From positions 392,001-456,000 of the forward strand of contig JAANDG010000003.1 of the NCBI GenBank assembly GCA_036852015.1: a stretch of DNA of 64,000 nucleotides. Direction: 5' to 3'. Within the stretch, counting starts at the first letter, position 1. Every line of letters starts with the position of its first letter. The notes under the pieces are model-generated. The model searched no databases. It was not told the origin of the DNA and saw only the letters and a program-made list of their open reading frames with translations. The position numbers and the translations under genes are program-made. This DNA is from Pelodera strongyloides. Its lineage: Eukaryota > Nematoda > Chromadorea > Rhabditida > Rhabditidae. Below, one piece after another: positions 42,895 through 48,800 of the stretch.

Positions 42895-45800
42895 ACCCCA
42901 ACACTGTACCGTGCCTTATTCGTTTACAAAAAAATAAGACAAATTAATAGAGTTATACAAAATAAGCTCGACTTACAGTCCTCCTCTCTTTCGCACGTAA
43001 AACCATAAAAGCCTGTTGCACATTGACAGAAGAATGTCCGACCGCCGTTACGAGGAAAACACTGAAAATATTTCATTTATCTAATTAGTTCAACACATAA
43101 TCCTAACTAACACTTCACATAATTAAAGGGATCGGTTCACCTTAAAGGGAATATGTAGGCCCTTTTTGAAGTTAAGCTTAATAGAATGCGTGTTGCCCAT
43201 TAAGGAAACAATTACAAAAGTTGTCTACAATTACCCACTTAAAAGAAAATCAATTACAAAGCTCGCCTTTTCCATAGTAAACGCTAATTCGGAACCCTTG
43301 CATAAATTTGGGTCCGATTGAATAAATTTCAGTTTAAATCGGCAAGTAGCAAGATTCAAGATGCAGCGCATTCCAATTTCGTATTTACATATTCAGTCGC
43401 CTATTTAAATTAACGTCTGGTATGGAAACGCTAGTTTCGCTTTTTTTTTGCTTATTTTGAGTGCCTACATATTCGCTTTAAATTGTGTCTGTTTTTTTTT
43501 GTTTCTTTATTTTCTATAAGGGATAATAGAAATTTGGAATACAAAAAGTAGTGTTCAATTTCAATACTCACGACGATATTGGGTGATAAAGTGGTGGATT
43601 GATCGGGCCGAAATGCAAAAAGGGCAATTGTCCTGAGAGACAATTACCCTTTTTTCACTTTTTGCACTATGAGAGAGAGGGCAGAGTGAAGCACGGGAAA
43701 CGAACAGAGAGTGAAAGGGAGAGAAAAGAGACTACCTTTCCTTCATTCTTACATGGCGCCGATAGGCATGCACTGGGAGTCTCACATCTAGATCCAAGGT
43801 AACCAGAAGGGCACACACAACGATAGGTGACATCAGTGACGGCCTGAACATTAGGGATGTTGCTGAGGTACAGGTGGACAAGGTATAGAAATAGCCACTA
43901 GAACTACGAAGGCATCGGAGCTAGCGAGTGAAGCGAGCAAGCTCTTTTTTGGTTCTTCACCGGCGGTCAAATGGGCGAAGAGGGGGTATTTTTTAATTTA
44001 TAAAATTGTCTCCTCTCTTCGGTTGGTGTACTTGTTTATAGAACACAAGTTTTTTTGTTGCTTGACACTGGAAACACTAATGGGACTGAATAAACAAAGA
44101 ATATTGAATTTTCAAAGGGCGTCAATTGAGCAACTGTATTATTCATAATTGTAATTCTCGTGCAGTACCTGACAAGTTCCTCCATTCAAGCATTTATCCG
44201 TTTCGTGGCATATTGTCGTGTTCGTTTGGTAACATCCATTTGGACCGACACCATTACCTGCATACCCTGATGGACACTGACATACATAACGAATGGTGGA
44301 GAGCGATTCTTCTGAAACCGTAACGTTACGCATTGATTTATGGATTTCCAAACAAGGAAAGGACGAGGGAAAAACGTCGGTTCGGATTTCATCACCAGGT
44401 GTTCGTATTTTTTCCGTAAAACTAAACCTCTAGTACTGAATCTAGCGTTTAACTCTTTGCGCTAGAAATTACTTGCATGAGAAGGGTACCGACACCCTTT
44501 CTAGGTTACTGTCACATATTTGAGGTGCTTGTCAAGTGTTCAGTCCCGCCCAAGGAGGATTTATGCCCTTTGTGGAAGTTTTATCGGAGTTCCTGTTTTT
44601 CGAACCTACCGGAAGTATCCTCTGAGCAAGTTGCCTCCGGGTGACATGGATTCGACGCACACACGTCCAGCCGATCGCATTTGTGACCATTTCCAGTGAA
44701 TCCTAAAAATTGCCTTAAGAAATTTGCATAATACGGTGTTTTCTGCTGCTTACTGTAGTCTAATCCTATGAGCCTAATCTGACAATACTCCTTCCCAGAG
44801 GCAGAGGAGTCACGTAACGCATAAGGTGGATTCACACAGAAGTGTATCCAAAGAAAATAACATCCGGATTAGATATTTTCAAAGACCGAATTCGGCTACC
44901 TGGCGGACATGATTCGCACTTGAAGGAACCGACAGTATTAATGCATTCGACACGCGGTGAAGTTGAGCAGGGATAAGGGTTCGAAGAACACTCATCTACA
45001 TCGGAGCATGTGAGACCGTTACCTAAAGGAAATGATTATTTCTTTGTAAATTGTTTCCAGAGTACAGCTTCGAAGTGTTCGGATCTTGCGAAGCATGACT
45101 TGAGAACAGATCGAGAAATAGACGGTGACAGAGAGAACTACAGAAATAGAGAGGTGAAAAGGAGAGAGAGGTGAAAGGTGAAAGTGAGAGAGGAGCGGAA
45201 CAGCGGGAAGTAATTGAAGAAAGCGCAAACCTTGGTAGCCCGGTGGACATCCAGAACATTTAAATGTTCCCGGCAAGTTTATGCAAATCACTTCCGGGTG
45301 ACAGGGATTCGACTCGCATTCGTTGATGTCGACACACGTTGGATTTGCTGTATCAGAAGAAACACGGTATCCCCACTCGCACAGACACTTGTACTGGCTC
45401 TGAAATGGAGAATAGGAAAATGACTATTACTCGATGAAGGCTTTTCTCGCGCTAGGAAGTGTAGTTCAATTTTGTTCACGACTGTCACACAGCGCTCTTA
45501 CTGCTGATCCTGAAGCTCGCGACGCCTCTTCGCAATTTCAGCCTACGCTCGCGTCGACGCTGCTGTTCGATGTTGTTGTCAAAGGTTATCAAATGACGAT
45601 TACACAAAATGTGCCCTTTTATACTTTTCCACGTCAGAAAACTGAAACCCGCCTCGGTGCCCTGAGTAGGCAGGTCAATGCAGTGGCCGTGTTCACCACA
45701 AAGTTCCGCATTCCGAAGACATGTTGACGTTTTGAATTGACAAAGCGGGCCGTGATATCCAGATGGGCAGTGACACCTGTAAAATACAATCAAATAGAAA

Positions 45801-48800
45801 ATTTTATACAGTTATGTAACCGAAGAAAGACATTCGTCGCCTACTATGTGGAAAAAATGTTACCCTTTTCCCCGAGCCAATACAGCTTTCATTTAGGCAA
45901 TTAAAGGGACAGGCCCATCAAAGTAAAGCTATATTTACGAAACGTTCATAAGGTATATAAAGCATTTTCATTACAATATAACAAACCAAATTTCACCTAC
46001 ATTCACCATGGGGAAATTTTTCCGATGAGCCCATGTATATGTATACCGTAAAGCTGCAGATTTCCAAGGTGTATATGCAAATTTAACTCGCATTTTAATT
46101 TCATGATAAATTTGCATGGACAGCTTCGATCTCTGCAGTTTTACGGTAATATACGATGAGCGCATCGGAAAAAGTCCTCGAGGGGTGAAAGTACGTGAAA
46201 TTTGGTTTTGTATATATTGTGATAAAAATGCTTTATATAGATTATGAACATTTCGTAAATATAGGTTTAGTTTGATGAGCCTGTCCCTTTAAAATGCTAG
46301 CCCCTTTGGAAAATTTGCATATGATAAGCAAATCCTATGTATCATATGCTAATTTTGCGCGATCGTCCACGGCAATCGCGCAAAATTGCATAGGATACAT
46401 AGGATTTGCTTATCATATGCAAATTTTCCAAAGAGGCTGGCATTTCGCTTTAACCTTCTTTGGCGTGACCCTTGTGCGACTTGTGGTCTGTATGCTTCAA
46501 AAAAAGTATGAAATATTGCCGAACTACATGTCCACTAATAAAGTAAACGACTAATTGTAAGACTGGAATTTGAAATAGTGCGAATTCACTTTTCCTGTGT
46601 AACTAATAATGGGGCTTTGGTTTCAAGAGAGGAAAAAAGATAAATAACTACAAAACGGCACACTTCAGAGAGCGCGTGGCTGTGACCTCTTTATCAATTT
46701 GGGTACGCGGCAACAACTTCGCGCACCAATTTTGATGGGCGGCGCAAATACAAGGCATAATATCATTGAAGAATGACCCAAGCCAAAATGGTGCTAAGAT
46801 ATGGTCCACAAACACCGTTTAATAATTCGATCAATAAATACATAAATGTGTTTGCGGTACTTCTAGAATCCAAAAAAAAAATAGGTCTTAATTCTGTAGA
46901 AAAATATCCTTACTAACCCCACAATTCCGTCTTGATTGTAGCAAGTTCCGTTATTCTGGCATCCCATTGAAGTTCCTTGATATATCGCACACGCATTTAC
47001 GTCCTCCTCGCAAGTATCACCCTAATAAGCATAAAAAAATTTTAAATAAAAAATTGGAGGACCAATTATAACCAGCGTACCAAAATAGGGCATGAGGGGT
47101 GTTGCTGAAATATGGAAAGATGACAAAGGCGTACCGTTTTTGTCGGTGGACATAAGCATATGACCTTCTTGCCCACCACTGGAATACATGTGCCACCGTT
47201 GGAACACGGAGAACTCTTGCAGGGATCAGTGGCTAGGAGACCGGTCAGGGTTCTGCAATTATATTCTTTAGCTTCTATTCGATAATATATGTTTAGAGCT
47301 TTTTGTTATTGGGATAAACTCAAGCTCTGCGTGCCCATACTTTACGTACCCCGTAGTTTGAAGCCACCTAACTATTGTTGTGGCTTGAAGCCACCTAGCC
47401 TTCAAACAATATATAGTGGCTTATCGTAATAGTGGATTTCTTGATGCTTCATATATTGAGCTTTGACATAAGGTGAAATGTTTAGCAACTACTCACTTCA
47501 GATTCTTCATCAGTCGTAGTATCAACTTGCGCATCTTGGCATCGCGTGCGATTTGCGTTTCTCTCCACGTTTCCATCCTTTTAATTGAGGCGGTCAAATT
47601 TCGTGACTAAAATGACAGTAATTGATGTGATGCACGATAAAAGGTGTCCGAGCTTGTAATCCCTATTTACTGTTATTTTTGTGTTGTAGGTAATTATGCC
47701 CTGAAAATGGTGAAAATCGAAACGTCGACATAAATGGTTACTTGTTGCCAAATGATTGGGATTACAAGCTCACACACCTTTGAAATATGAAATGACAGTA
47801 TTCGATAACGAAGTGAAGCGTGAAAGATTTGTTTATTAATATTTCAAGGGCGAGTTTCGAAGAGATTCCCTTAGGCTTAGGATCACAGACGCGTTTACAG
47901 TAAAGATCCAAGAGTATAATAACATATACAAACCGTTGCGAGTAATTTCTGCACAGTGCCAGCAATCACCCTGTTTCCTTTTGTTTGAAGAGCGTTCTTG
48001 GCTGACAGAAAGTTCACATCCCTCTGAAGAACTGCTAGACTGGCCGAAAAACGTCGCCATTCTGTCTGAAATTGTTTTATTTAAAATTTAAAGTATGAAG
48101 TTTTCACTTCAAAAGAGTCCCCATCCCCAGATAGAGCAGACTTTGTATGTACTGGTTGCTAATTTATCTTTTTTTTTCACCAAATGTGTGGGGACTATGA
48201 AAGGACTACGAAAGAGGTAAGTTTCTGATTATCTTGCTCGATAATGAGAAACGTATTCTCTCACAGCATCAACATACCATTGTCTCTAGAATAAAATTAG
48301 CATGCATCGTGAATTAGCATATAGTCAATTATAAAAGTCTGCGGAAAGTGGTCAGAACCAGACGACAGTCTTCAATCATCAGGTACGCGTTTCCTTTCTC
48401 TTACTATAGAAGGATGCACTTCAACTGTATCATCTAGATTAAGAGCACAGTACATATGTAACTACGTACACGATTTTGTCGTCTACTTACACCCGGGATA
48501 GGATTCGCCAAGGTTCGCAAGGGCACGATCATCCCCTTTTTTAGAATGCTACATTGATATTCCAGGGTACGGTAGCTTTGCATACATTGCCTAGGCACAA
48601 CTCGTGATCCCCCACACTAGGGGTCTTCTTTACATCATTTTCTCTAATTAATTCCAGTTTCCTCTAAAATGGCACCCAAGAAGGGCGGATCCAAGGAAGG
48701 CGGCATTCCCGAGGGAGACTACGAGAAGGGAAAGAAGGTTCGGATTATCTATTTATTTGGGATTAGGAATTTATCTCGGCCTTGATCCGTGGGAGGGGGG

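Noticed and set aside
47836..48060. Minus-strand ORF starting [14 protein letters not shown]
   Set aside because: It is a shifted frame across cubilin exon 3. Only the alternative frame ([10 protein letters not shown]...) joins in phase with exons 2 and 4.
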